From Paenibacillus sp. FSL H7-0737 (GTDB lineage Bacteria > Bacillota > Bacilli > Paenibacillales > Paenibacillaceae): a DNA stretch of 64,000 nt. The notes beneath the pieces are model-generated. The model was not told where the DNA came from. It saw only the letters and a program-made list of their open reading frames with translations, and searched no databases. The position numbers and the translations under genes are program-made. The DNA lies in assembly GCF_000758545.1 (NCBI RefSeq), contig NZ_CP009279.1, positions 1,488,001-1,552,000 of the forward strand, given 5' to 3'. This document shows positions 8,556 through 16,898 of this stretch, one piece after another; the first letter of the stretch is position 1; every line of letters starts with the position of its first letter.

Positions 8556-10568
8556 CTACGACCAGCCTAATAATCGCCCACCTTGGAAAATAACAAAAGA
8601 TACGATATATGCCAGAGCAAGAGAATAGCCAATAGAGAAGAAAGTCCATTTCCAAGAGGCTGTTTCTTTTTTGATAACCCCTACAGTGGCCAGACAAGGA
8701 ATATATAACAGGATAAAGGCCATAAAGCTGATTGCACTCAGCGGTGTAAAGACTTGTGAAATTTGATTCTCTAATCCAGCGGTATCTGGTGCGTGATAGA
8801 TGATATTCATCGTAGACACTACAACCTCTTTCGCTAAAAATCCTGGGACCAAGGTAGAGCCGGCCTGCCACGTTCCGAAACCAAGCGGTTCCAGTAGTGG
8901 TGCAATCATGCCTCCGAATTTAGCTAGATAGCTATGATCCATTTCTACATCAAATCCGCCAGGACCAGCATAAGACATGAACCAAATAATGGCTGATCCA
9001 GCTAGAATAATCGTTCCCGCTTTACGAAGGAACCCTTTGCCCTTCTCCCAAGTGCTGCGCGATAAGGTTTTGATCTGCGGCATACGGTAAGGAGGAAGTT
9101 CGATGATGAAGACGGAGGATTCATTCTTGAATAAGTATTTAGAGAATACCTTACAAAGAATTAGGGCAAACACAATCCCCATAACATACATAGAGAGAAC
9201 GGCAAACGCTTGTTGCTCAGGGAAGAATACAACTGCGAATAATGCATAAACAGGTAATCTTGCAGAACAAGACATCAGCGGCATTAACAGTGTTGTCAGC
9301 ATGCGATCTTTGGGCTGTTCGATGCTTCGCGCCGCCATAATGGCCGGTACATTGCAACCAAAACCAATGATAAATGGAATGAATGCTTTTCCGTTCAGTC
9401 CCATTCGTTCCATGGTGCTGTCCATCAACAAGCAGACCCTTGCCATGTATCCGGAATCCTCTAGGAAGGAAATGATCAGAAAGAGAATAAAGATTTGCGG
9501 AACAAAGACCAGTACGCCTCCTACACCGCCGATGATGCCATCCACAATCAATGCATGCGTGAAGCCTGAAGCTCCAATGGTCTGAAGCAGTGAGTTCGTT
9601 CCATCACTAATAGGGCCGGATATCAGGCCATCTACGATATCCGATAGGGGGCCGCCAACCCAGTCAAATGTTGTCTTAAAGAGAGCATACATAAAGAAAA
9701 TAAATAAGGGCAGTCCCCAAAATCGATGAGTCAATACCGAATCTAATCTTTCGGTTAAGTTATGGGGCTTCTGAGCTGTCGTATCAAGGACTTCGACACA
9801 AATATTGCGAATATACTCCATACGGTTCGAGCGAATCCATTGCGGGAGTGTCAGGGCGAGTTTTTTGATTTGTAGCTCACTCTGACAAGACTCACAGATA
9901 TTTAGCAGTCCCGTAACATCTATACGCGACTTCAGAAACTGAAGTATAACCGGATTCTGCTCCAATAGCTGTAGAGCGACCCAACGGTGATTGGGCAGAT
10001 CTTTTATAGAACGTAATTCCTTTTCTATAGAAGATATCGCTCGCTCGACGACCTCACCATAATTCAGCTTGAACTTTACAGCAGGAATAGCTGACGATTC
10101 CTCGAGGATGCTGAGCATCTGTACGCTGCCTTTACCGGTTCTTGCTATAAGTGGGAGGACGGTGACACCCAATCTTGATTGTAAAATGGTTTGATTAATA
10201 TGAATACCACGCGCATTAGCGACATCAATCATATTAAGACCGAGTACAGTAGGCTTGCCATACTCAAGTAGTTGAAGCGTGAGCAGCAGATTACGTTCCA
10301 GCTGGGATGCATCCACGATATTGATTAATGCTTCAGGGGATTCTTCTATCAGATATTGGGCTGCGACCCCTTCATCACGGGAGAGTGGGTGCAGAGAATA
10401 GATCCCGGGCAAATCAATGAGCTTGCCTGCCCCGTTCTTCAGATTTCCGATCTTTTTCTCAACCGTAACGCCTGACCAGTTCCCTACATATTCGTATGAA
10501 GTCGTTAATGTATTGAAGAGAGAGGTCTTACCTGTATTGGGATTGCCCACAAGAGCTATAGAACTCAA
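8556..10568 (-). CDS. feoB: Ferrous iron transport protein B
   Basis: G-protein-coupled Fe(II) importer of the cytoplasmic membrane, 670 residues. The N-terminal GTPase domain has G1 GNPNTGKTS (8-16), the G2 region NWSGVTVEK, G3 DLPG (52-55) and G4 NMID (112-115). A helical insertion domain follows, then the polytopic Gate/core membrane region with GFGCNVPAIMA. It begins with TTG 10568, whose TTGA overlaps the feoA stop, so translation is probably coupled. The site GAGGTG lies nine bases upstream. A Fur-box-like dyad upstream of feoA predicts iron repression of the operon. Confidence 0.95.
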   Translation of the reverse strand: MSSIALVGNPNTGKTSLFNTLTTSYEYVGNWSGVTVEKKIGNLKNGAGKLIDLPGIYSLHPLSRDEGVAAQYLIEESPEALINIVDASQLERNLLLTLQLLEYGKPTVLGLNMIDVANARGIHINQTILQSRLGVTVLPLIARTGKGSVQMLSILEESSAIPAVKFKLNYGEVVERAISSIEKELRSIKDLPNHRWVALQLLEQNPVILQFLKSRIDVTGLLNICESCQSELQIKKLALTLPQWIRSNRMEYIRNICVEVLDTTAQKPHNLTERLDSVLTHRFWGLPLFIFFMYALFKTTFDWVGGPLSDIVDGLISGPISDGTNSLLQTIGASGFTHALIVDGIIGGVGGVLVFVPQIFILFLIISFLEDSGYMARVCLLMDSTMERMGLNGKAFIPFIIGFGCNVPAIMAARSIEQPKDRMLTTLLMPLMSCSARLPVYALFAVVFFPEQQAFAVLSMYVMGIVFALILCKVFSKYLFKNESSVFIIELPPYRMPQIKTLSRSTWEKGKGFLRKAGTIILAGSAIIWFMSYAGPGGFDVEMDHSYLAKFGGMIAPLLEPLGFGTWQAGSTLVPGFLAKEVVVSTMNIIYHAPDTAGLENQISQVFTPLSAISFMAFILLYIPCLATVGVIKKETASWKWTFFSIGYSLALAYIVSFVIFQGGRLLGWS

Positions 10569-10810
10569 GATACGTTCACCTCAATCAGAGAAGCTTCTTT
10601 GCGGCGTATGGCGAACAGCTGGCCGTTACATTCTAGCGTAATCGGTCCCCAAAAAGGTCCCTTTCCTTTAAGACGGATGTTCACACCCTCTGACACTCCG
10701 AGATCAGCAAGACGACGGCGTAGAACGGGGTTCATTCCTTCTATTTTATGAATATTTCCAGCAGTGCCAGGTTGTAATTGCAGTAAGGAACAGCAGGTAG
10801 AAGTAGCTAT
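10565..10810 (-). CDS. feoA: FeoA family protein with non-standard start codon
   Basis: The minus-strand frame ending at TGA 10565 encodes a complete SH3-like FeoA domain: LQPGTAGNIHKIEGMNPVLR, RLADLGVSEGVNIRL, GPITLECNGQLFAIRR. FeoA binds FeoB and supports Fe(II) uptake. An in-frame stop lies upstream, and between it and the domain there is no ATG, GTG or TTG. GGAGGG sits immediately before ATT (10816) and six bases before ATA (10810), so one of these probably initiates; I annotate ATA. The first ATG, about residue 26, would delete the first beta strand. The stop overlaps the feoB start (TTGA). Confidence 0.8.
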   Translation of the reverse strand: MATSTCCSLLQLQPGTAGNIHKIEGMNPVLRRRLADLGVSEGVNIRLKGKGPFWGPITLECNGQLFAIRRKEASLIEVNVS

Positions 10811-10826
10811 TGTAATCCCTCCAAAA

Positions 10827-10846
10827 GAGATTGAGAATCAATCTCA
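10827..10846 (-). promoter_or_regulatory. Fur-box-like operator of the feo operon
   Basis: A perfect dyad GAGATTGA-GAA-TCAATCTC (10827-10845) overlaps TGAGATTGATTCTCA on the minus strand, one mismatch from the 7-1-7 form TGAGAATGATTCTCA. It lies directly before the feoA ribosome binding site, fitting iron-dependent repression by Fur. I could not place the matching -10/-35 with confidence. Confidence 0.7.
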
Positions 10847-10947
10847 ACTGTTTTCTTGTAATGTAGCATTTTTAAGTGTTTGTATACTGTGACATTTGTC
10901 CCTGACCTACTGTGGTAATTACTTTAAAGTGCTAAAGGCGAAATACC

Positions 10948-10977
10948 TTTACAATTTATTCTTCATTAAAGTATGAT
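10948..10977 (+). promoter_or_regulatory. Candidate promoter of the aldolase gene
   Basis: TTTACA (10948-10953), an 18-base spacer and TATGAT (10972-10977), in the intergenic region divergent from feoA. Confidence 0.4.
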
Positions 10978-11070
10978 TGAACGATATAAATTGCATAGTA
11001 AAGCTATGCTAGAGGTTATAATGATTGCAATAGCACATACGATGATTGCAGGAATTGAAGGGAGATAATT

Positions 11071-12030
11071 ATGAAGACTAATCAATGTAAAATTGTTGAC
11101 TGCACCATTCGCGATGGGGGGCTCGTTAACAACTGGGATTTCAGCGTGGAATTTGTGCAAAATTTGTATGCCGGCTTGAATGAGGCTGGTGTTGACTATA
11201 TGGAAATCGGTTATAAAAACTCCCCTAAACTGCTCAAAGGAGCAGAAGGTGCTGGACCATGGCGTTTTCTGAACGATGACTTCTTACGTAAAGTTATCCC
11301 GCAAAAGGGACATACGAAGCTTTCCGCTTTGGTTGATATCGGTCGTGTGGATGAGAATGATATTTTACCTCGCAGCGAAAGTATGCTGGATCTGATTCGG
11401 GTAGCTTGTTATAGCAAAGATGTGGAGAAAGCCTTACAGCTGGTACAAACCTTCCATGATCTAGGCTATGAGACAACGATCAATATTATGGCTTTGTCGA
11501 ATGTAATGGAGAATGAATTATTAGAAGCTTTCGAAATGATTCGTGAGAGTGTAGTTGATGTGGTATACATTGTGGATTCATACGGTAGTCTAGATCACAA
11601 CGATATCAATTACTTAGTTGAGAAGTTCAAAACTCATTTGCCAAACAAACGCCTGGGCGTACATACCCACAATAATCTTCAACTCGCGTTCTCCAATACG
11701 TTGATTGCTGCTGAGAAAGGTGTAGAGCTGCTGGACGCTTCCTGTTATGGAATGGGACGTGCTGCGGGGAATTGTCCTACAGAGCTGCTAGTGACCCATT
11801 TGAAGAATACACGCTACACATTGCGCCCTGTAATTGATATCATTGAACGCCTGATGATTCCTTTACGTGAAAAAGAAGAGTGGGGCTATATCATTCCTTA
11901 CATGATCACTGGAACGCTTGATGAGCATCCACGTTCAGCAATGGCGCTTCGCGCATCGGCGGATAAGGATAAAGCGGTTGATTTCTATGATAAGCTTACA
12001 ACACCTGAGGTTAACTTCGGAGATAAATAA
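11071..12030 (+). CDS. DRE-TIM-type aldolase/lyase of unknown substrate
   Basis: 319 residues of the HMG-CoA lyase / 4-hydroxy-2-oxovalerate aldolase TIM-barrel superfamily. The DRE-like motif is DCTIRDGG near the N-terminus, the metal-binding histidines lie in GVHTHNN, and DASCYGMGRAAGNCPTELL follows. It lacks the C-terminal regulatory LeuA dimer domain, so it is not an isopropylmalate synthase. Such stand-alone proteins are annotated as aldolase catalytic domain proteins; the reaction is unknown. ATG 11071 has GAAGGGAG upstream. It is a single gene closed by a terminator. Confidence 0.8.
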   Translation: MKTNQCKIVDCTIRDGGLVNNWDFSVEFVQNLYAGLNEAGVDYMEIGYKNSPKLLKGAEGAGPWRFLNDDFLRKVIPQKGHTKLSALVDIGRVDENDILPRSESMLDLIRVACYSKDVEKALQLVQTFHDLGYETTINIMALSNVMENELLEAFEMIRESVVDVVYIVDSYGSLDHNDINYLVEKFKTHLPNKRLGVHTHNNLQLAFSNTLIAAEKGVELLDASCYGMGRAAGNCPTELLVTHLKNTRYTLRPVIDIIERLMIPLREKEEWGYIIPYMITGTLDEHPRSAMALRASADKDKAVDFYDKLTTPEVNFGDK

Positions 12031-12043
12031 ACCTGTTGTTCAG

Positions 12044-12083
12044 AAGCACTGAACCCGTTCGTAGGGGGAAGTGCTTTTTTTTT
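12044..12083 (+). terminator. Intrinsic terminator after aldolase gene
   Basis: AAGCACT (12044-12050) pairs with AGTGCTT (12070-12076), with inner CCC/GGG pairing, followed by a run of nine T. Confidence 0.85.
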
Positions 12084-12094
12084 GAATAAAAATA

Positions 12095-12186
12095 AAATAT
12101 CTATAAGTTTCTCTGATAAATGATTCTAATATTTTTCGCTGAAATACTTACCGTTCTAATAAGAAGGCTGAAGGTATTTTTGCTTG
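12095..12186. repeat. Degenerate copy of a bipartite hairpin repeat
   Basis: This copy shares AAATAT..ATAAGTTTC..ATATTTTTCGCTGAAA with the elements at 14487 and 44696. A second module follows in which AAATAC pairs with GTATTT around an inner GTTCT/AGAAG stem. The order of stems and the joining sequence CGCTGAAA match the copy at 44696, though bases inside the stems differ. Confidence 0.55.
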
Positions 12187-12265
12187 CCTGCTAGAAGAAA
12201 ATGGTTTATATTTATGCAAGATTTATGAATAATCGCTATAAAAATACGACCTCACAAAAGAAATG

Positions 12266-12293
12266 TAACTTTAAAGACCGATCTAGCCGATAT
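12266..12293 (+). promoter_or_regulatory. Sigma-D (motility)-like promoter
   Basis: The -10 GCCGATAT (12286-12293) is a perfect match to the B. subtilis sigma-D element. TAAC at 12266-12269, 16 bases upstream, is a 3-of-4 match to the -35 core TAAA. It lies 68 bases before a cyclic-di-GMP gene, a functionally plausible target. The remainder of the 330-base gap holds the terminator and the hairpin repeat. Confidence 0.45.
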
Positions 12294-12360
12294 TTATACA
12301 TAGGACAAGACTATACATAGTTGCTTAATAATCGACATCATTTTCAGACGCGAGGGATCT

Positions 12361-14487
12361 ATGAGACAAGAAGAGAAAAAGACAATTCAAGCGGCTATTG
12401 TAGGAGCCTTACTGTTCCTATTCATTCAAATTTTCCATACATCGTTAAACCGATTGGACAATTGGGATATTATTTCTGCACTCTATCTCATTGTCGGCTG
12501 TTGTACTGTTGCTTTTGGATTTGCGATATTTGCACAGGGCTGGTTGTTCTTCTCTAGCAGATTATCTAAAGGAAGATTATATGTCGCAGCTCTTTTTGGT
12601 GGAATATGTATTATTGATTTCTTGCATACACTCGGCTTTGTAGCATTTCCATTGATTTCATCGTTTATAACCCCTGAGGAATCAAGGTGGCTGCTTACCT
12701 TTTCACGACTATCCAGCGGTCTGGGTATATTGTTTATTTTTAGTAGAGAAGATAAACCAGTGACCGTTACCGAAAAAAGAAATGTATTCAGAATCGCCTT
12801 CATGTTGATCGTGCTCTTCATCGCATTATTTGTATTTATCCACTCAGCAGTGCCTGAGTTATTTACTAAGCCTTGGATGAGTACACTTAAACAATTCGTT
12901 GATCTGGCAGTACTTTTTGTTTATTTAGCAGGTGTGGCTGTCATCGTATTTCCTGGGAATAATGAAAAGTCAGCCTCGCTGCTTGTTATTATTCGGGCAC
13001 TTATCTTTTTCTCGCTAGGCCAGGCTTTTTTTATGACTCCCATAAGCGGCGGAAATATTGATGATCTCTTTGGGATGTTATGTAGCGGAATTGCTTATTA
13101 CCAGTTGCTTACCGGCGTGTATCGCCTGACAATTGAAGAGCCATTTTACGAGAAACAGTTGGCCGAAGAACGGATCAATTATTTGGCGTATCATGATGAT
13201 TTAACAGGACTTCCTAATAGACGTCGGCTGACACAGCGTGTAGAAGAAATGATTGATGCTGGAGAGACGAACACAAATGATCAATTCTCGGCTTTGGCCA
13301 TTATGAATATTAATCATTTTAAGAATATAAATGACTCTCTGGGTCATTATGCCGGAGACCTTTTATTGAAATTGGTGTCTGAGCGTCTCAGTAATGAGGC
13401 TAGATCCGGTGAAGAGCTGTATAGCATGGGAGCGGATGAGTTTGCTTTTCTAATGACAGAAAGAGCAAGTCTTGGAGAATGCTTGGCACGAGCTACAGAG
13501 TTGCTCAGATTATTTGAAGCACCCGTTAATATAGAATCTGGCGAGTACCATATCTCACTCAGCTTGGGGATGAGTATTTATCCTGGTGACGGGGAAACTG
13601 CTGAACATCTCATTCAAAATGCGGATACTGCTGTTCATAATGCGAAGGAGCAGGGCGTGGAGATTCGTCGTTATATCCCAGCCATGCAGATGAAGGCAAA
13701 GGAACGCCTGAAGCTGGAAAATGACCTTCGAAGAGCGCTTGAGCGTGATGAGTTCTATCTCTTATATCAGCCAAAGGTGCAGCTGGAGACAGAAGAGATT
13801 GTAGGTATGGAAGCTTTATTGCGCTGGAATCATCCTAAGCGTGGTATTGTCTCACCTAATGAGTTTATTCCATTAGCTGAGGATAGCGGGCTAATTGTTC
13901 CAATTGGGGAATGGGTACTGAAGATGGCGTGCCAGCAAAATAAACAGTGGCAGCTAGCAGGCTACCAGCCGATATGCGTCTCTATCAACTTATCTATGCG
14001 TCAATTCCTTCAGCCGAACCTGGCTGGTAAAATTCATACCATTCTGACCGATATTGGTTTGGATCCATGTTATGTTGATCTTGAAATTACAGAGAGTATG
14101 ACCTTGGATAAAGAAACGGCTTTTGATCAGCTGAAGCGCTTGAAAGAGCTAGGTGTGTTCATTAGCATCGATGATTTTGGTACAGGTTATAGCTCATTGC
14201 ACTATTTGAAGGATATGCCGATCGACAGGCTAAAGATTGACAGATCGTTTGTCTCCGAGGTTATGGAGGACAGTAATAATGCGGCAATAGTCTCCACGAT
14301 TACTTCTATGGCGCATCATTTGAAGCTTAAGGTTACCGCAGAAGGGGTGGAGAACAAAGAGCAGCTGCAGTTTTTGCGTGAGCAGCATTGCCATGAAGCT
14401 CAAGGGTTTTTGTTCAGTAAACCTATTCAAGCAGCTGAATTTGAGACCTCATTTTTGAAAAAGGCTCCCCTCGGCGCTTCCTTGTAA
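12361..14487 (+). CDS. MASE3-GGDEF-EAL cyclic-di-GMP protein
   Basis: 708 residues. The N-terminal ~255 carry about seven transmembrane helices with the DFLHTLGF pattern of MASE3 sensory domains. A GGDEF domain follows (~275-435) whose signature is GADEF (357-361), a change at the second glycine that may weaken diguanylate cyclase activity. The EAL domain (~450-700) looks intact: EALLRW (E484), the DDFGTGYSSL loop and AEGVENKEQ. The likely net activity is cyclic-di-GMP hydrolysis, with GGDEF perhaps acting as a GTP-sensing module. A sigma-D-like promoter suggests co-regulation with motility. Confidence 0.9.
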   Translation: MRQEEKKTIQAAIVGALLFLFIQIFHTSLNRLDNWDIISALYLIVGCCTVAFGFAIFAQGWLFFSSRLSKGRLYVAALFGGICIIDFLHTLGFVAFPLISSFITPEESRWLLTFSRLSSGLGILFIFSREDKPVTVTEKRNVFRIAFMLIVLFIALFVFIHSAVPELFTKPWMSTLKQFVDLAVLFVYLAGVAVIVFPGNNEKSASLLVIIRALIFFSLGQAFFMTPISGGNIDDLFGMLCSGIAYYQLLTGVYRLTIEEPFYEKQLAEERINYLAYHDDLTGLPNRRRLTQRVEEMIDAGETNTNDQFSALAIMNINHFKNINDSLGHYAGDLLLKLVSERLSNEARSGEELYSMGADEFAFLMTERASLGECLARATELLRLFEAPVNIESGEYHISLSLGMSIYPGDGETAEHLIQNADTAVHNAKEQGVEIRRYIPAMQMKAKERLKLENDLRRALERDEFYLLYQPKVQLETEEIVGMEALLRWNHPKRGIVSPNEFIPLAEDSGLIVPIGEWVLKMACQQNKQWQLAGYQPICVSINLSMRQFLQPNLAGKIHTILTDIGLDPCYVDLEITESMTLDKETAFDQLKRLKELGVFISIDDFGTGYSSLHYLKDMPIDRLKIDRSFVSEVMEDSNNAAIVSTITSMAHHLKLKVTAEGVENKEQLQFLREQHCHEAQGFLFSKPIQAAEFETSFLKKAPLGASL

Positions 14488-14534
14488 AATATAAGAAAGT
14501 ATAAGTTTCACACCATACTCTATGTCTTATATTT
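14487..14534. repeat. Hairpin repeat, first module only
   Basis: AAATATAAG (14487-14495) pairs with CTTATATTT (14526-14534) around an inner AGTAT/ATACT stem. Near-identical in layout to the first module at 44696. It begins at the stop codon of the cyclic-di-GMP gene and may serve as its terminator. Confidence 0.7.
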
Positions 14535-14548
14535 CGCATAAAAAAATG

Positions 14549-14577
14549 TTGATTTTTATTTATGGGAGTGATACAAT
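14549..14577 (+). promoter_or_regulatory. Promoter of tRNA-Gly
   Basis: TTGATT (14549-14554), a 17-base spacer and TACAAT (14572-14577), 23 bases before the tRNA. Confidence 0.8.
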
Positions 14578-14600
14578 ATCTCTTGTACTCACTTTCCAAT

Positions 14601-14674
14601 GCGGGTGTAGTTCAATGGTAGAACTTCAGCCTTCCAAGCTGATAGCGTGGGTTCGATTCCCATCACCCGCTCCA
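14601..14674 (+). tRNA. tRNA-Gly (anticodon TCC)
   Basis: Complete cloverleaf: 7-bp acceptor stem GCGGGTG/CACCCGC, D arm with TTCAATGGTAGAA, anticodon stem TCAGC/GCTGA with loop CTTCCAA (anticodon TCC), T arm TGGGTTCGATTCCCA, discriminator T and an encoded CCA tail. It has its own promoter and terminator. Confidence 0.97.
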
Positions 14675-14688
14675 TAATTTAAACTTCC

Positions 14689-14716
14689 AAATCCTTGCGA
14701 TGCAAGGATTTTTTTA
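14689..14716 (+). terminator. Terminator of tRNA-Gly
   Basis: AAATCCTTGC (14689-14698) pairs with GCAAGGATTT (14702-14711) and is followed by T residues. Confidence 0.9.
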
Positions 14717-14756
14717 TGTTTTGGTTGATGGTTTTGTTATGAACTATTCTTAGATA

Positions 14757-14797
14757 TCAAAAAGCCAGGCTCCTCAATGAAGAGGAGTCTGGCTTTG
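14757..14797 (-). terminator. Terminator of the dipeptidase gene
   Basis: AAGCCAGGCTCCTC pairs with GAGGAGTCTGGCTT. Read on the minus strand, the stem ends in CTTTTTGA, just after the M20 dipeptidase stop codon. Confidence 0.85.
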
Positions 14798-14815
14798 TTA
14801 TACTACCTGATTCTC

Positions 14816-16171
14816 TTAAACAGTCTTCAAGAACTCAACAATGGTGAGCAGTCCCTTATCAAAGTTCTCCAGGTTGAAATGCTCATCCGGTGCGTGCAGG
14901 TTCTCATCATCAAGGCCAAAGCCCATCAGGACCACTGGTGCTTCAAGTACACGGGAGAAGCTTTCCATGATCGGAATGGAGCCACCGTCTTTGGTGAAGA
15001 GGGCACGGGTTCCGTATACTTTGCCGTAAGCGTCTGCTGCAGTTTGCAGAATAGGGTTCGATGGATCGATGTTAAAGGCACGTGCCTTCTCCATTTGCGT
15101 CACATGTACTTTCGCTCCGGTTTGAATATTAGCCTTCAGATGCGCTTCAACGGCATCAAGAACATGCTGTGGATCCTGATCGCCAACGAGACGGCAAGTA
15201 ATCTTGGCATGTGCTTCTTTTGGAATAACAGTCTTGCTTCCTTCGCCTTGGAAGCCGCCATACACACCGTTAAGTTCAAGTGTAGGGCGAGCACCAATAC
15301 GTTCTACAAAAGAATAACCTTCTTCGCCGTATAACGCATCAAGTCCAAGTCCTTCACGAATCTTATCTTCATTCACGCCTTGCTTCACGAATTCCTCACG
15401 TAGCATTGGAGAAAGTTCAGGTACACCATCATAGAAGCCTTCTACAGAAACACGACCTTTGTCGTCATGAAGGGAGCTGAGCAGGGACACAAGAGCGTGC
15501 AGTGCATTCGGAACGCCACCACCGTAAGAACCGGAGTGCAGGTCTGTAAGAGCTGTAGTTACGCTCACTTCAAGTGATCCTAGGCCACGTAGTCCTGTGC
15601 AAATTGCAGGGCGACCGCGTTCCAGCAAGGAAGTATCGGAGACTAGCACCGCATCCGCAGCCAGCTTCTCTTTGTTAGCTTCCAGGAATGGAGGGAGATT
15701 TGCACTGCCGATTTCTTCTTCACCTTCGATGCAGAGCTTGATGTTAACAGGAAGAGTACCTTCTTGTTTCAGGATTGCTTCAATCGCTTTGAGGTGAATG
15801 AATACTTGTCCTTTGTCATCCGTTGCTCCACGTGCATACAGCTTGCCGTCACGGATTTCTGGTTCAAACGGAGGTGTAGTCCACAGGTTTAGCGGATCTA
15901 CTGGCTGCACATCGTAGTGGCCGTATACAAGAATGGTTGGCTTACCCGGAGCATGAAGATAGTCAGCATATATGACGGGATGTCCCGCTGTCGGATGAAG
16001 TTCAATGTTCTCAAGTCCGGCTTTCTTTAGTGTTTCTGTCAGCCAATGGGCTGCAGCTAGTACATCGTCCTTATGCTCAGACAAGGCAGAAATACTTGGA
16101 ATCTTGAGCCATTGTTTTAGTTCCTCGAGATGTTCATCCCGGTGTGTTGAAAAATACGTTTCATATGACAT
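14816..16171 (-). CDS. M20 family dipeptidase
   Basis: Zinc dipeptidase/carboxypeptidase of the ArgE/DapE/CPG2 fold, cytoplasmic, 451 residues. Metal-site residues are visible: H85 and D87 in LVYGHYDVQPVDP, D118 in RGATDDKGQ and E151/E152 in IEGEEEIGS. The length and VQPVDP motif fit the PepV/CNDP-like dipeptidase branch. The open frame extends to 16231, but I use ATG 16171 (MSYETYF), with AAGGAGG 12 bases upstream. It is a single gene with its own terminator. Confidence 0.9.
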   Translation of the reverse strand: MSYETYFSTHRDEHLEELKQWLKIPSISALSEHKDDVLAAAHWLTETLKKAGLENIELHPTAGHPVIYADYLHAPGKPTILVYGHYDVQPVDPLNLWTTPPFEPEIRDGKLYARGATDDKGQVFIHLKAIEAILKQEGTLPVNIKLCIEGEEEIGSANLPPFLEANKEKLAADAVLVSDTSLLERGRPAICTGLRGLGSLEVSVTTALTDLHSGSYGGGVPNALHALVSLLSSLHDDKGRVSVEGFYDGVPELSPMLREEFVKQGVNEDKIREGLGLDALYGEEGYSFVERIGARPTLELNGVYGGFQGEGSKTVIPKEAHAKITCRLVGDQDPQHVLDAVEAHLKANIQTGAKVHVTQMEKARAFNIDPSNPILQTAADAYGKVYGTRALFTKDGGSIPIMESFSRVLEAPVVLMGFGLDDENLHAPDEHFNLENFDKGLLTIVEFLKTV

Positions 16172-16374
16172 AGTGTGTATGTACCTCCTTAAGTTTTGCT
16201 GCGCAAAACCGGCTATGAGCTTAATCGCCATGCGTGACCGTCTTGTTTAGCATTCTATAGGAATCATTATACTGGAGAACTCACTATGGATCAAAAGCGA
16301 TTAGAAAGACGTCTTATCTGATCCTCGTGACCGGAGCTTTTTTTCGTAATTAATAGTTCCTTTCCGGTTGTTGA

Positions 16375-16387
16375 TTACTAACAGTAA
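16375..16387. promoter_or_regulatory. Candidate operator upstream of the HxlR gene
   Basis: TTACT-AAC-AGTAA, a 13-bp dyad 73 bases before the HxlR-type gene. TACT/AGTA half-sites resemble operators described for YodB/HxlR-type repressors. No other element that I recognise is present in 16172-16460. Confidence 0.35.
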
Positions 16388-16460
16388 CCATGATAAGCTG
16401 ATTAAACTTAAGGACAAGAAGGCACTATTACATGCTTGAGTTCCTATGGAGGTAACCACT

Positions 16461-16856
16461 TTGGAACATTCAATGGACGAACCCATTCGGCTAATGCCGA
16501 CGCTGGAGGATTGCTCCATCACCCGCCAAATTCTCGACAGGGTTGGGGACAAATGGAGTGTGCTCATCATTGTTAATTTGGGTGCAGAAGCATTGCGGTT
16601 TAAAGAACTGCAGCGGCGTTCTGGTGGTATATCACAACGGATGCTGACCCAGACCCTGCGTCATTTAGAACGAGATGGTATAGTTTGGCGTAAAGCTACG
16701 CCTACGGTACCTTTGACTGTTGAATATGGTCTGACAAGTTTAGGAGAGTCCTTACTGGATCCTTTAACTTCCCTAGTGGAATGGGTCAATAGAAACAACG
16801 CTGAAATCGCCAAAGCGCGTATAGGGTATGATTGTCAGCACGAAATGTTGGATTAG
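16461..16856 (+). CDS. HxlR-family winged-helix regulator
   Basis: 131 residues. The core contains DCSITRQILDRVGDKWSVLI, the recognition region SGGISQRMLTQTLRHLERDG and the wing VEYGLTSLGESL, all diagnostic of HxlR/DUF24 proteins. C18 just before the first helix matches the redox-sensing cysteine position of YodB/HypR-type members, so thiol stress sensing is possible. The annotated start is TTG 16461 because GGAGG lies eight bases before it; ATG 16446 is in frame but overlaps that site. The target genes are not obvious. Confidence 0.88.
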   Translation: MEHSMDEPIRLMPTLEDCSITRQILDRVGDKWSVLIIVNLGAEALRFKELQRRSGGISQRMLTQTLRHLERDGIVWRKATPTVPLTVEYGLTSLGESLLDPLTSLVEWVNRNNAEIAKARIGYDCQHEMLD

Positions 16857-16898
16857 CAAGCTAGGTGTACAATTTACTGGGATAGAGGATGGATTATT

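Noticed and set aside
14777-15334. 185-codon plus-strand frame opposite the M20 dipeptidase
   Set aside because: Runs antisense through a well-supported gene and shows no domain or translation signal.
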